Shown here: positions 35,736 to 43,850 of the stretch, one piece after another
Layout of the letters: every line of letters starts with the position of its first letter
How positions within the stretch are numbered: the stretch's first letter is position 1
Assembly (NCBI RefSeq): GCF_000725485.1
Contig: NZ_JOAG01000019.1
Coordinates: 124,001 to 188,000, forward strand
DNA from: Nonomuraea candida
Lineage (GTDB): Bacteria; Actinomycetota; Actinomycetes; Streptosporangiales; Streptosporangiaceae
Reading direction: 5' to 3'
DNA: 64,000 nt
Translations under genes and position numbers: made by a program
Notes under the pieces: generated by a model
Seen by the model: only the letters and a program-made list of their open reading frames with translations
What the model was told of the DNA's origin: nothing
Database searches by the model: none

Positions 35736-36332
35736 ATGACCTCCCTGGCCTCCGTCACCCTGGAAACCCCCGACCCCGCCGCCATGACCGCCTTCTACGC
35801 CGCCTTCGGTCTGGGCCCTTATGTGCGCGTACGCGCCTCGGACGCGCCGGCGACCGGCTTCCGCGGGTTCGCGCTGTCACTCGTTGCGTCCCAGCCCGGC
35901 GACGTGGACGCCCTCGACGCCGGCGCCACGACGCTGAAGCCGGCCACGAAGGGGTTCTGGGGCTACGGCGCCGTCGTAAGCGCCCCGGACGGGACCATCT
36001 GCAAGATCGCCACCTCCAGGAAGAAGGACACCGGCCCCGCCGCCCCGCGCATCGACCAGGTCGCGCTCCTGCTGGGAGTGGCGGACGTCAAGGCCAGCAA
36101 GCGCTTCTACGTCGAGCGCGGCCTGGCCGTGGCCAAGAGCTTCGGCGGCAAGTACGTCGAGTTCGACACCCCCTCATCGGCCGTCACCCTGGCCCTCTAT
36201 CCGCGCCGTGCCCTCGCCAAGGACACCGGCATGCCCCAGGAGGGCGCCGGCTCGCACCGCATCGTGATCGCCGGCGCCGCCGGACCGTTCACCGACCCGG
36301 ACGGCTTCGTCTGGGAAGCCGCGTCCGCCTGA
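35736..36332 (+). CDS. VOC-family (glyoxalase-like) protein, two domains
   Basis: A 198-residue protein with two VOC modules. The first reads [20 protein letters not shown], the second [20 protein letters not shown], and it closes with [17 protein letters not shown] 35736 follows AAAGGA. It probably acts on a small metabolite or binds one; no catalytic set can be assigned. It is the second gene of a VOC pair, and a DUF1801 gene follows 127 bases later. Confidence 0.82.
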   Translation: MTSLASVTLETPDPAAMTAFYAAFGLGPYVRVRASDAPATGFRGFALSLVASQPGDVDALDAGATTLKPATKGFWGYGAVVSAPDGTICKIATSRKKDTGPAAPRIDQVALLLGVADVKASKRFYVERGLAVAKSFGGKYVEFDTPSSAVTLALYPRRALAKDTGMPQEGAGSHRIVIAGAAGPFTDPDGFVWEAASA

Positions 36333-36459
36333 CCCCGGCTCGCCCGCTCGCCGGGCACTGGCGGCACCCGCCGGAACGACCCCGGGGACCACGAAACCCC
36401 ACCCGAGATCCTCAAGCAGTCCATTTCATCCGGCAGTTCATCTCATCAGGAGACTTACC

Positions 36460-36900
36460 ATGAGCGACACCTACCAGGGATTCACGGCCGAGGAGCGCGC
36501 CGCGATGAAGGAGCACGCCCAGGACCAGAAGAAGGCGGCGCGCCGCGGCTCGCGTGCGGACAAGGCGGCGCAGGAGCTGCGCGACGTCCTCGCCAAGATC
36601 GCCGAGATGCAGGACTCGGACCGCGTCATGGCCGAACGCGTCCACGCCGTCATCACCGCCACCGCCCCGACCCTCGCACCCAGGCTCTGGTACGGCATGC
36701 CCGCCTACGCACTGAACGGCAAGATCGTCTGCCACTTCCAGAGCGCGGCCAAGTTCAAGACGCGCTACGCCACGCTGGGCTTCAGCGACCAGGCGAACCT
36801 CGACGACGACACGATGTGGGCCGCCGCCTTCGCACTGACCGAGGTGACGGCCGAGGTCGAGGCCCGCATCAGCGCGCTGGTGAAGCGCGCGGTGAGCTGA
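36460..36900 (+). CDS. DUF1801/YdhG-like protein
   Basis: A 146-residue protein. The N-terminal 45 residues are a charged helix ([20 protein letters not shown]), and the DUF1801 domain follows with the hallmark [19 protein letters not shown] and a [18 protein letters not shown] strand pair. Members include the Bacillus frataxin-like iron chaperone. The function here is unknown. A good AGGAG lies seven bases before ATG 36460. Confidence 0.8.
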   Translation: MSDTYQGFTAEERAAMKEHAQDQKKAARRGSRADKAAQELRDVLAKIAEMQDSDRVMAERVHAVITATAPTLAPRLWYGMPAYALNGKIVCHFQSAAKFKTRYATLGFSDQANLDDDTMWAAAFALTEVTAEVEARISALVKRAVS

Positions 36901-37313
36901 CCCCCACCGGCGAGCGAATCACGACCGACGATCGCGCGCCTTCCCCCCGCGGAAGACAACGGTTCGCGCCGGACCGCGACCGGACCGCGACCGGAGTCGC
37001 CCTCGTCCTGGCAGGCGCAGCCGTCTCTCTCGTGCTGGCGATCTACGCGGCGTTCATGGCGAACTCGAGATCATGACGGCCCTGGCCACGCTCTCCGCCG
37101 GCTTCGCCGTCTCGTTCATCCGCACGTATATTCGCGGCAGACTCTGACCCCACGCCCCCAAGCCCTCGGCATCCGGCATCCGGCATCCGGCATGAGCGGA
37201 CCAGAACGAGCAGCGCTCACCTCTCGTTACCTCCAGCGACCCACACCCGTCATATGTGCGACGGCCACGAACGCCCACGGCCGTACGACATTGACAACAT
37301 TGGGGAGACCAGG
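36901..37313. other. Spacer with a short membrane-like open frame
   Basis: No supported gene. A frame ending at 37076 reads GVALVLAGAAVSLVLAIYAA before its stop, a convincing single membrane helix, but it has no start of its own outside the DUF1801 gene. A short heptamer repeat (CGGCATC, four units) lies at 37167-37194. Confidence 0.4.
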
Positions 37314-37718
37314 ATGCTGACGAACATCATGTACGTGACGATCCCCGTCACCGACCAGGACCGCGCGCTGCGGTTCTACGCCGAAGGACTCGGCCTGGAG
37401 AAGCGCATCGACTACCCGGGCCCGGAAGGACGCTTCCTCACCGTGGGCGTCCCCGGCGACCCGGTCGAGATCATCCTCTGGTCACACGCGCAGGGACAGC
37501 CCGTCGAGCAGCAGCCGGGCGCCGCCTCCGCCTCGCTCGTCCTGGAGTCGGATGACCTGAGGAAGGATTTCGAGGTGTTCCGCCGGCGAGGCGTGACGTT
37601 CGACCGCCCCGAACCGGAGGACTACCCGTTCGGCGTCCGCATCGAGGCGGTGGATCCGGACGGCAACCAGATCTCCCTCCGCCAGCAACGCCACCGCCGC
37701 CCCCGCACCGCTGACTGA
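37314..37718 (+). CDS. VOC-family (glyoxalase-like) protein
   Basis: A 134-residue single VOC domain: NIMYVTIPVTDQDRALRFYA at the start, SASLVLESDDLRKDFEVFRR in the middle and GVRIEAVDPDGNQISLRQQ at the end. ATG 37314 follows GGGGAG. It is the third VOC protein within 2.4 kb, transcribed alone and closed by a strong hairpin at 37775. Confidence 0.85.
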   Translation: MLTNIMYVTIPVTDQDRALRFYAEGLGLEKRIDYPGPEGRFLTVGVPGDPVEIILWSHAQGQPVEQQPGAASASLVLESDDLRKDFEVFRRRGVTFDRPEPEDYPFGVRIEAVDPDGNQISLRQQRHRRPRTAD

Positions 37719-37774
37719 CCGGTAATAACTACACCCCAGCATCAAACGCCAATTTACCGGCGAAACCGACTAAT

Positions 37775-37802
37775 AATGGGCGCGGCTTCAGCCGCGCCCA
37801 TT
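37775..37802. terminator. Strong palindromic hairpin, probable terminator
   Basis: AATGGGCGCGGC and GCCGCGCCCATT pair perfectly around a TTCA loop, 57 bases after the VOC stop codon. A T-poor tail (TCATCC) follows, as is usual in actinomycetes. Since it is symmetrical it may serve both directions. Confidence 0.7.
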
Positions 37803-37987
37803 CATCCGCCCCGACACTGATTCCACCTCGGCGGGTCCAGGTCAAGGAACGGAACCGCGAGCCCACGATCACCTCCAGCCCGGCAAGACCACCCCCGCAA
37901 TAGCCAAAGGCATGCACTGACTAAACCTGGATCCGCCAGAAGGCAAAGGCGTGGCAAACTGACCTCTCCGAGCGGAGAAGGCGGGTG

Positions 37988-38434
37988 ATGGCGGGAAGGC
38001 CGGCTGATCCGTCCGAACACACTGACAAGGATGTTCGTAAGGTCCTCAAGCGCTGGGTGGACATGGGATGGGTGCTTCGTGACGAGGGCCACGGATTTCG
38101 GCTCTACTGCCCATGCGAGAACAAATGCACCACAATCCCTGTCGCAAGCACACCACGCAACGCCGGCACGGCGGCTCGAAGGATCAACTCGGCTGCTCAG
38201 CTGTGTCCTAAGGACTCCGATGGCCCTCGCAGAGCATTGACGGGATGGATCGGGAATAATGGGCTCGCCTGTCGACGGGCGTCAACAGCACTGAGAAGCT
38301 CGGAGCACCGGGAGGAGGGGCGATGGAGTACGAGTTCCGCTTCGTGGTCGAGGGGGCGTCGGTCGACGATGCCGCGGCCGTCACGGTTCTTGAGCAGGAG
38401 CTCGATGCCATGCTGTTCCGCGGCGGAGGCGTAG
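37988..38434 (+). CDS. HicA-like toxin candidate (first gene of a three-gene operon)
   Basis: The N-terminal 75 residues (DKDVRKVLKRWVDMGWVLRD, then EGHGFRLYCPCENKCTTIPV and STPRNAGTAARRI) have the size and pattern of HicA-type double-stranded RNA-binding toxins: a helix, a Gly-His turn, strands and a final helix. Cys in LYCPCENKC may bind metal. After LCPKD the frame continues for about 70 residues of random composition and overlaps the next gene by 112 bases, so a 3' frameshift or lost stop is likely. GGAGAAGG precedes ATG 37988. An HTH gene and a SecB-like gene follow. GC is lower than in flanking core genes. Confidence 0.5.
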   Translation: MAGRPADPSEHTDKDVRKVLKRWVDMGWVLRDEGHGFRLYCPCENKCTTIPVASTPRNAGTAARRINSAAQLCPKDSDGPRRALTGWIGNNGLACRRASTALRSSEHREEGRWSTSSASWSRGRRSTMPRPSRFLSRSSMPCCSAAEA

Positions 38435-38979
38435 ATCTTCTTGATGTCGCCGCCGAGGGAGAAGACGCTCTCGACGCGGCGATGAACGCGGCACGAGCCG
38501 TCTACCAGCGGGTGCCCGATATTCGCCTCCTCCACCTCCACCGAGACCTGGTGGGAATAACAGAAATAGCCGAGCGGGCCGGAGCAACCCGGCAGAACGC
38601 TCATCAATGGGCCACCGGGCAGCGCCGGTCTGGCGAGACCGCTCCGTTCCCGGCTCCAGAGGGAACAGCCGGACGCACCCAGGTGTGGCTTTGGACAGAA
38701 GTGAACGCCTGGCTCAGACAGCTGGGCAAGGATGACGGTGTCAATCGGCCCAGCCGCAACGAAATGGCCGACATCGACTCCGCTCTGAACTGCAGCCTGC
38801 ACCTCAGGACCAAATCGTCGGAGCTACGCTGGCGCCGCGTCCGAACCTGCACCGTCGTCGCCACATACCAGGCCACCATTGAACTGACTGAGGCCGAAGA
38901 CGCAATCCAGTCGGCCGCAAGTGCGTCGCCGCCCTGGGACACTGCGACCGCAACGGACTACAGGGTCGCCGTACGATGA
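38323..38979 (+). CDS. HTH protein, antitoxin candidate
   Basis: A 218-residue protein behind a strong GGGAGGAGGGG site. Residues 1-75 form a small beta-alpha domain (MEYEFRFVVEGASVDDAAAV, GEDALDAAMNAARAVYQRVP) of the size of HicB-type antitoxin folds. Residues 80-145 are a helix-turn-helix (LVGITEIAERAGATRQNAHQ with VWLWTEVNAWLRQLG) seen in many actinomycete DNA-binding proteins. The last 60 residues extend beyond the usual end of such proteins. The stop overlaps the SecB-like start by 4 bases (ATGA). The antitoxin role is inferred from operon order. Confidence 0.55.
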   Translation: MEYEFRFVVEGASVDDAAAVTVLEQELDAMLFRGGGVDLLDVAAEGEDALDAAMNAARAVYQRVPDIRLLHLHRDLVGITEIAERAGATRQNAHQWATGQRRSGETAPFPAPEGTAGRTQVWLWTEVNAWLRQLGKDDGVNRPSRNEMADIDSALNCSLHLRTKSSELRWRRVRTCTVVATYQATIELTEAEDAIQSAASASPPWDTATATDYRVAVR

Positions 38980-39458
38980 GCCTTGAGCAGCACGATGAGC
39001 CACTGGACCCGACGGCCGCGCTGCAACTCAAGAACGTCTTCTTCTACGAATGCTCCAGCAGGCGATGGAACTCGGTTCCGGGCGAAAAAGAAGTCCCGCC
39101 GGAGGAGACCTCCCACACCCTCCGCGTTCTGCACCAGACCAACGGTCACCGATTCTTGGTACGCGGCCGGCTGACCGTGAAAACTCCCCAAGGAGTGCTC
39201 ATCGCGGATGCCGTAGCCGTCTTCGAAGCCACCCCAGAAAAGGGGGCAGCACAAAACTCCGCAGCGGAGGCCCATCCGGATCTGAAGCTCGGCGAAGACG
39301 CCCAGACATCCTTCGCCGAGAACGTGGGCGTTCCAACGCTGTTCCCGTTCCTACGCGAGGCGATTCATAGCGGCGCGAGCAGAATCGGCATCAGAGCGCC
39401 CCTCCTCGGCATTCTCCGAGCGGGGAGCGTGCGGCTCAGCCCGGCCGACGACGCGTGA
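38976..39458 (+). CDS. SecB-like chaperone
   Basis: A 160-residue protein with the SecB fold pattern: an N-terminal strand LKNVFFYECSSRR, long strands HTLRVLHQTNGHRFLVRGRL and VLIADAVAVFEATPE, then the helix signature FAENVGVPTLFPFLREAI and a closing APLLGILRAG. SecB tetramers keep clients unfolded; in actinobacteria, which lack a general SecB, such genes are mostly found with toxin-antitoxin pairs (M. tuberculosis Rv1957 with HigBA1). It is translationally coupled to the HTH gene. The call is from pattern reading and not from a search. Confidence 0.6.
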   Translation: MSLEQHDEPLDPTAALQLKNVFFYECSSRRWNSVPGEKEVPPEETSHTLRVLHQTNGHRFLVRGRLTVKTPQGVLIADAVAVFEATPEKGAAQNSAAEAHPDLKLGEDAQTSFAENVGVPTLFPFLREAIHSGASRIGIRAPLLGILRAGSVRLSPADDA

Positions 39459-39554
39459 TCGATCAGCACGTGAACAGCGACACGCGTCCCCTCGCCACCA
39501 GATCATCCCGCCGGTGAACCGGCCGAACGAACGACGGCTCCGCTGGAGCTACGT

Positions 39555-40147
39555 TCACGGGGAGGTTTGCATCGCTCCAATAGACTGCCGCCATTCCAGG
39601 GCTTCGGCCGTGTCGCGATACTCCAGGAGGTGCTGGCCGGCGATCTTCTGGAGCAGGTCGCGTATCTCACGCTCGCGAGCCGGTCTTTGTAGGTCACCGC
39701 GTCGTTCAGCGGGTGCCGGTACTCGTAGACACCCACCTCCTGGAGCAGCACCGTCTCCTCGGTCTGCACGACCCGTCGCTCCGTCTCGCGCAGGCGCCGG
39801 GTGGCGTCGTCAATGGCGACTTTCAGCCCTGCGTGCTCTACGTGCAGGGCCTCGGTCATCGCCGCGATACGCATGGCATCCATGCCGCCAAGGCGCTCCA
39901 CCCATTGGCGTAGTTGGGCGTTCTCCTCTTCGAGCCGCTTCTTTCCCCCGAACAGCCCGCCGCTCTTGCGTTCCGGCAGTTGTGACGCATTCGGAGCCGA
40001 TCCTGCCGGCGTTTCCTCAGCAATCCAGAACTCCCACCCGGCGGGAGCCTTCGGCCATGACGGATCGGGCTGCCATCCCTGTGGCGGCTTCCATCCGCGG
40101 GGCGGAACCGGCCAGCCAGGAGGAGAGTTGAACCGGAACTCGGGCAT
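39555..40147 (-). pseudogene. Frameshifted DUF4041-like gene relic
   Basis: From ATG 40147 the frame encodes a Pro/Trp-rich start (PPGWPVPPRGWKPPQGWQP), a coiled coil (ENAQLRQWVERLGGMDAMRI) and EVGVYEYRHPLNDAVTYKDR, as in DUF4041/T5orf172-type proteins. Just after KDRL (near 39690) the frame turns to random residues, while the +2 frame reads AREREIRDLLQKIAGQHLLE and EYRDTAEALEWRQSIGAMQ to a stop at 39555. The two halves together look like one gene with a frameshift and probable internal loss; typical family members are much longer. Confidence 0.55.
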
Positions 40148-40377
40148 GGGCGCTCCTCAAGTGCACACGACGAGCCGTACACAGGGTGAGATAGCTGTGA
40201 GCGCCCTCAGAGTTACACGAAGCGAGCGCTCGGAGGGTTTCCCTTCACCGTGGGACGTGACCTGGCCGCAGTTCTCGACGGCGAGAGGCGTCGTCACCCT
40301 GGCCTGATCACGGAGATGAGAGGCAGCACGGCGTCCGCCGGCCGCCCTGCGCGCGTCCGCCCCGCCGCCCGGCGAGC

Positions 40378-40773
40378 TCAGGGCGTGCAGTCCGGGACGT
40401 GGTCGCGCAGGCCCAGGCGGCTCTCGTAGAGGGCCACCTTGTGGGTGATCAGGCTGAGGCACTCGTCGAGTTCCCGCATCTGGGCGAGCACCCGTTCGCG
40501 ATGTTCGCGCAGCACCTCCAGCCGTTCCGCCTCGTTGCCCTGGCCCGCCCTGACGAGCTCGGTGTAGCGCCGGATGTCGGTCAGGGGCATGCCGGAGGCC
40601 CGGAGCCGGATGCACACGCCGAGCCAGTCGACGTCGCCCTCGTCGTAGATCCGGTGCCCGGCGGCGCCCCGGCGTACCGGCTGGGGCAGCAGCCCCTCGC
40701 GCTCGTAGAACCGGAGCGTGTGCACGCTGAGCCCGGTGCGTTCGGCGACCTGGCCGATGCTCAATCCCGACAT
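40378..40773 (-). CDS. MerR-family transcriptional regulator
   Basis: A 131-residue MerR protein: winged helix at residues 4-35 (SIGQVAERTGLSVHTLRFYE), EREGLLPQPVRR wing, then a long dimerisation helix (residues 75-115) and a short tail with one Cys (DCTP). It is divergent from an aldo-keto reductase gene; the 48-base spacer holds a MerR-type promoter with a dyad, so the protein probably activates the reductase and controls itself. No metal-binding Cys cluster is present, pointing to an organic or redox signal. Confidence 0.92.
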   Translation of the reverse strand: MSGLSIGQVAERTGLSVHTLRFYEREGLLPQPVRRGAAGHRIYDEGDVDWLGVCIRLRASGMPLTDIRRYTELVRAGQGNEAERLEVLREHRERVLAQMRELDECLSLITHKVALYESRLGLRDHVPDCTP

Positions 40774-40782
40774 GCGGCCAGC

Positions 40783-40813
40783 TTGACCTAGAGTCGGCTC
40801 TAGATTCTACGGT
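40783..40813 (+). promoter_or_regulatory. MerR-type promoter/operator of the aldo-keto reductase
   Basis: TTGACC (40783-40788) and TACGGT (40808-40813) are 19 bases apart, the over-long spacing typical of MerR-controlled promoters. The dyad CTAGAG-TCGG-CTCTAG sits in the spacer (40788-40803). The -10 ends eight bases before ATG 40822, so the mRNA is likely leaderless. Confidence 0.8.
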
Positions 40814-40821
40814 TCCGCGGT

Positions 40822-41871
40822 ATGAGATATCGCATCCTCGGCGGCACCGGCATCGAGGTCAGCACCCACTGCCTCGGCACCATGATGTTCGGCTCGGCCG
40901 GCAACCCCGACCACGACGACAGCGTCCGCATCATCCACGCCGCCCTCGACCGGGGGATCAACTTCGTCGACACCGCAGACATGTACTCGGCGGGCGAGTC
41001 CGAGGAGATCGTCGGCAAGGCGCTGCGGGGCCGGCGGGACGACGTGGTGCTGTCGACCAAGGTGCACTTCCCGATGGGTGAGGGGCCCAACCGTGGCGGC
41101 AACTCGCGGCGGTGGATCATGCGTGCGGTCGAGGCGAGTCTCAAGCGGCTGCGCACCGACTGGATCGACCTCTACCAGATCCACCGCCCCGACCACCGGA
41201 CCGACATCGAGGAGACCCTCTCCGCGCTGACCGACCTGGTGCGCCAGGGCAAGATCCGCGCCTTCGGCAGCTCCGCCTTCCCTGCGCATGAGACGGTCGA
41301 GGCTTACCATGTGGCCCGGCAGCGCGGGCTGTACCGGTTCCGTACGGAGCAGCCGCCGTACAACATCCTGGCCCGAGGCATCGAGGGCGACGTCCTGCCC
41401 ACCGCGCAGCGGCTCGGCATGGGCGTGCTCACCTACAGCCCGCTGGGCTGGGGCTTCCTGACCGGCCGGTACCGCAAGGGACAGCAGATCGACCTCTCGC
41501 AGGGCCGCGCCGCGCTGGCGCCGGAACGCTTCGACCCGTCCATCCCGGTCAACGCCGCCAAGCTGGACATCGTCGAGGAGCTGGTGAAGCTCGCGGACGA
41601 GCTCGGCTGCACCCTGCCGGCACTGGCCATCGCCTTCGCCGCCGCACACCCGGCGGTCACCTCGGTCATCCTCGGCCCCCGCACGATGGAGCAGCTGGAG
41701 GGGTTGCTGAACGGCGCCTCGCTGGTGCTCGACGACACCGTCCTCGACCGGATCGACGAGCTCGTGCCGCCCGGCACCAACGTCTACCACCCTGTCGGCC
41801 TCTGGAGCCCCGCCCCCCTCACCGACCCGGCCCTACGCCGCCGCCCCCTCCCCGACCGCGCCGCAAGCTGA
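40822..41871 (+). CDS. Aldo/keto reductase
   Basis: A 349-residue NADPH-dependent oxidoreductase of the AKR superfamily. The TIM-barrel landmarks are NFVDTADMYSAGESE (catalytic Asp and Tyr), VVLSTKV (Lys), DLYQIHRPD (His) and the cofactor loop TSVILGPRTMEQLEG. It is related to the YakC/Tas group that reduces aldehydes. The gene is divergent from a MerR regulator and likely induced by it; ATG 40822 lies directly after the promoter, without Shine-Dalgarno. Confidence 0.93.
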   Translation: MRYRILGGTGIEVSTHCLGTMMFGSAGNPDHDDSVRIIHAALDRGINFVDTADMYSAGESEEIVGKALRGRRDDVVLSTKVHFPMGEGPNRGGNSRRWIMRAVEASLKRLRTDWIDLYQIHRPDHRTDIEETLSALTDLVRQGKIRAFGSSAFPAHETVEAYHVARQRGLYRFRTEQPPYNILARGIEGDVLPTAQRLGMGVLTYSPLGWGFLTGRYRKGQQIDLSQGRAALAPERFDPSIPVNAAKLDIVEELVKLADELGCTLPALAIAFAAAHPAVTSVILGPRTMEQLEGLLNGASLVLDDTVLDRIDELVPPGTNVYHPVGLWSPAPLTDPALRRRPLPDRAAS

Positions 41872-42250
41872 CCCACCACGCCACGCCACTCCTCGCCTGG
41901 CCTGGCCTGACCCGTCGATCCTCAGACCTGCATGGGGTCGGCCGCATCGCGGGGATCGCCAAGGACGCATCCGCAGCCGCATACTCCGCGTCCGTGGCGG
42001 CCACCATACAACCGGTGCCGCACGAGCGTGATCCGCATCTGCGGCGTTGAACAGTGCCCACCGGATCTGCGACGCGCCGCCCTCGGCCGTCGTGTTCGGT
42101 TCGTACGTAAGCGCGGGGTGCGGTGCCCACGCCAGTGTCCCATCACAAGTCGGGGCTGGCCCAGGCCGCACGCCCGGACGGCGGGGTGGAGGGCCCGGTA
42201 CGGCGGCCGGCTCGCCCCGTGACTCCGCTCTGCCACGAAGCGTCTACTGG
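41872..42250. other. Spacer with a possible gene relic
   Basis: No gene with start and family support. A minus-strand frame around 42000-42110 reads TYEPNTTAEGGASQIRWALF and then NAADADHARAAPVVWW, which looks like former coding sequence but has no matching ends. A 26-base sequence at 42160-42185 recurs at 45645. Confidence 0.35.
42160..42185. repeat. 26-bp interspersed repeat, copy 1
   Basis: A 26-base identical block beginning CCCAGGCCGCACGCCC recurs at 45645-45670; the similarity continues more loosely for about 20 bases (GGAGGGCC and TACGGCGG in both). Confidence 0.8.
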
Positions 42251-42550
42251 TCAGACGGGATCGGTGAACGAGATCGGCTTGCCGGTGGCGCGGGCATATT
42301 CGATCTCCCTGCTCGTGGATTCGCCGATATACCCGCCGGGGTTGACGACCAGAACCCGGTCAGCCAGGTCGATCTTGCGCAGGTGGAGGGCGTCCAGCGC
42401 GCTCTTCTGCTCGCTGGTGATCGACTCGTCTGCTTCGCCTGGCGCGACGACGATGACACCGGCGAAGGTCAGATCACGGTTGGCCGCACGCATCTCGTCC
42501 ACGAACCGGGTAGAGCCGCAGATGCAGACAATCTCAGGTCGGTCGGGCAC
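42251..42550 (-). CDS. Nucleoside 2-deoxyribosyltransferase-like protein
   Basis: A 99-residue protein with the Rossmann-like NDT fold: EIVCICGSTRFVDEM at the start, LRKIDLADRVLVVNPGGYIG in the middle and ESTSREIEYARATGKPI at the end, where the Glu of SREIEYA matches the usual catalytic or binding position. These small proteins occur on phages and mobile elements and may handle modified nucleosides. It lies just outside the tRNA-derived repeats, on the minus strand. Confidence 0.75.
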   Translation of the reverse strand: MPDRPEIVCICGSTRFVDEMRAANRDLTFAGVIVVAPGEADESITSEQKSALDALHLRKIDLADRVLVVNPGGYIGESTSREIEYARATGKPISFTDPV

Positions 42551-42892
42551 GGCTCAGTCCTTCAGTCGAACGGGAAACCGTCCGTGTGCACGATGACGTT
42601 CACACACAGGACACGAGCCGACAGTTTACGCAGCGAGCTGGACACCACGCGGCTGCACCGTCGTAGGCGGGAGGCGTGGCCCGTCCCGGGAATGGCGCTC
42701 CTCTCGGGGGCGGGTATCGACGGCCCAGCCGGTAGATGGGCAAGGGGTGGGCACGAAGGCGAGCGCAGCGAGGCAGGGTGTCGGAGGTCGAAGGGGGCGG
42801 AGCCCCGTGGGAAGCACTGTCTGGAGCACACCACCGCGCGAAGCGCGCCAAGAGAGGCGGAAGGCCACGCAGTGAGAGGCAGGGAAAGAGGA
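42551..42892. other. Non-coding, hairpin-rich end of an integrated element
   Basis: No gene seen. The stretch is purine-rich on the plus strand and carries short hairpins such as GGGGCGGAGCCCC and GCGCGAAGCGC, along with GCGAGCGCAGCGAGG. Such sequence resembles the non-coding ends of actinomycete integrative elements. It ends at the first tRNA-derived repeat. Confidence 0.45.
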
Positions 42893-42936
42893 GAGAGCGG
42901 GTGACGGGAATCGAACCCGCGCTGTCAGCTTGGGAA
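42893..42936 (-). repeat. Partial tRNA-Gly copy 1 (att-like)
   Basis: Forty-four bases identical to 48716-48759, covering the tRNA-Gly 3' half from the anticodon loop to the 3' end plus flank. It has no 5' half, so it is not a gene but a likely attachment-site remnant. Confidence 0.88.
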
Positions 42937-43040
42937 CCGGCTACTGATCTTGCCGCGCTGAGCTGGGAAACGATGGTGCAGGCCGGAGGGTATCTGCTGC
43001 TCGTGAATAGCCGTGAGTGACCGCGGCTTCCCGCCCGTTC

Positions 43041-43057
43041 TGGCACGCATCTGGCAC
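43041..43057. other. Arm-type repeat beside att copy 1
   Basis: TGGCACGCATCTGGCAC, two TGGCAC boxes 11 bases apart, 105 bases inside att copy 1. Matches the repeats at 43992 and 48626. Confidence 0.55.
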
Positions 43058-43173
43058 GAAACCTAGATGTCGAAAGGCTCCTGCGAGCCTGAAGGTGATG
43101 ATTACGGTCGTACGCCGACCCTTGGGGGTGGTGCTGCTGCCGCCAGCGGAACTGCTTGCGTAGACTCGTGGGC

Positions 43174-43419
43174 ATGAGCGCTGAACATGCGCATGAGGAG
43201 CTTCACCATCTGGTGGACCGGCTGTCGCCCGACCAGGCACGTCGGCTGCTGCGCTTGGTCAAGACGGATCCGGAATTGGCTGAGGCGGCCGACGAGGAGC
43301 CGTCTGAGCCGGTTCGGCATCGTCGGCTGTCGATCGCCGGGATCGGCGCATCAGGCGAAGGAGATCTGTCAGAACGGGTCGAAGATCTGCTGGCGGAGCG
43401 GTTCAATCGGTCGGTGTGA
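43174..43419 (+). CDS. Antitoxin-like protein of a PIN-domain pair
   Basis: An 81-residue acidic, helical protein (EHAHEELHHLVDRLSPDQAR, LRLVKTDPELAEAADEE) with a short basic middle (VRHRRLSIAG). It lies directly upstream of a PIN toxin gene; the stop overlaps the toxin GTG by 4 bases (GTGA). The Leu/Asp helix start resembles antitoxins of the RelB/Phd style found with VapC. A TAGACT -10 box ends seven bases before ATG 43174, so translation is probably leaderless; an in-frame ATG at 43156 lies over that box. Confidence 0.75.
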   Translation: MSAEHAHEELHHLVDRLSPDQARRLLRLVKTDPELAEAADEEPSEPVRHRRLSIAGIGASGEGDLSERVEDLLAERFNRSV

Positions 43420-43841
43420 CCGCCACACTTCTGGACACCGGCCCGTTGATCGCTGTCGTCGATCGAGATGACAGGCACCATGTCTCATGTGTACGGCTTC
43501 TTGAGTGTCTGAAGGGGCCGCTGCTCCTTCCATCGACAATCTTGATTGAAGCCGGCTGGACGATCAACAGGCACATGGGGCCTGCTGTACACGCCCAGTT
43601 TCTTGATCTCGTGATCGAAGAGTTCGAGCTGGTTGAGCTGCTTCCTGTGGATGTGCGGCGGATGGCCGAACTCGTCCGGCTCCACAAGGATGCTCGACTC
43701 GACCCTGCTGACGTGTCCGTGGTCGCCATTGCCGAGCGTCTGGGCATCACACAGATCGCGACGATAGACCGACGGGACTTCACGCTCATTCGCCCTCGGC
43801 ATGTGTCAGCGTTCAGGTTGCTGCCCGAGATACTTACCTGA
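43416..43841 (+). CDS. PIN-domain toxin (VapC-like ribonuclease)
   Basis: A 141-residue PIN-domain protein. Acidic metal ligands are seen in LLDTGPLIAVVDRDD (start), ILIEAGW (Glu about residue 46), DPADVSVVAIAERL (about 97) and ATIDRRDFTLIRP (about 115). VapC enzymes cleave tRNA or rRNA when freed from the antitoxin. It starts with GTG overlapping the antitoxin stop. The pair is the only visible cargo between two partial tRNA-Gly copies 0.9 kb apart. Confidence 0.9.
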   Translation: MTATLLDTGPLIAVVDRDDRHHVSCVRLLECLKGPLLLPSTILIEAGWTINRHMGPAVHAQFLDLVIEEFELVELLPVDVRRMAELVRLHKDARLDPADVSVVAIAERLGITQIATIDRRDFTLIRPRHVSAFRLLPEILT

Positions 43842-43850
43842 GAGATGATG

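Noticed and set aside
36816..37076. Single-helix membrane peptide frame
   Set aside because: The only start lies inside the DUF1801 gene and the N-terminal half is low-complexity; kept only as a spacer note.
42600..42892. Small protein gene in the hairpin-rich stretch
   Set aside because: Short frames on both strands lack ribosome sites and sensible composition.
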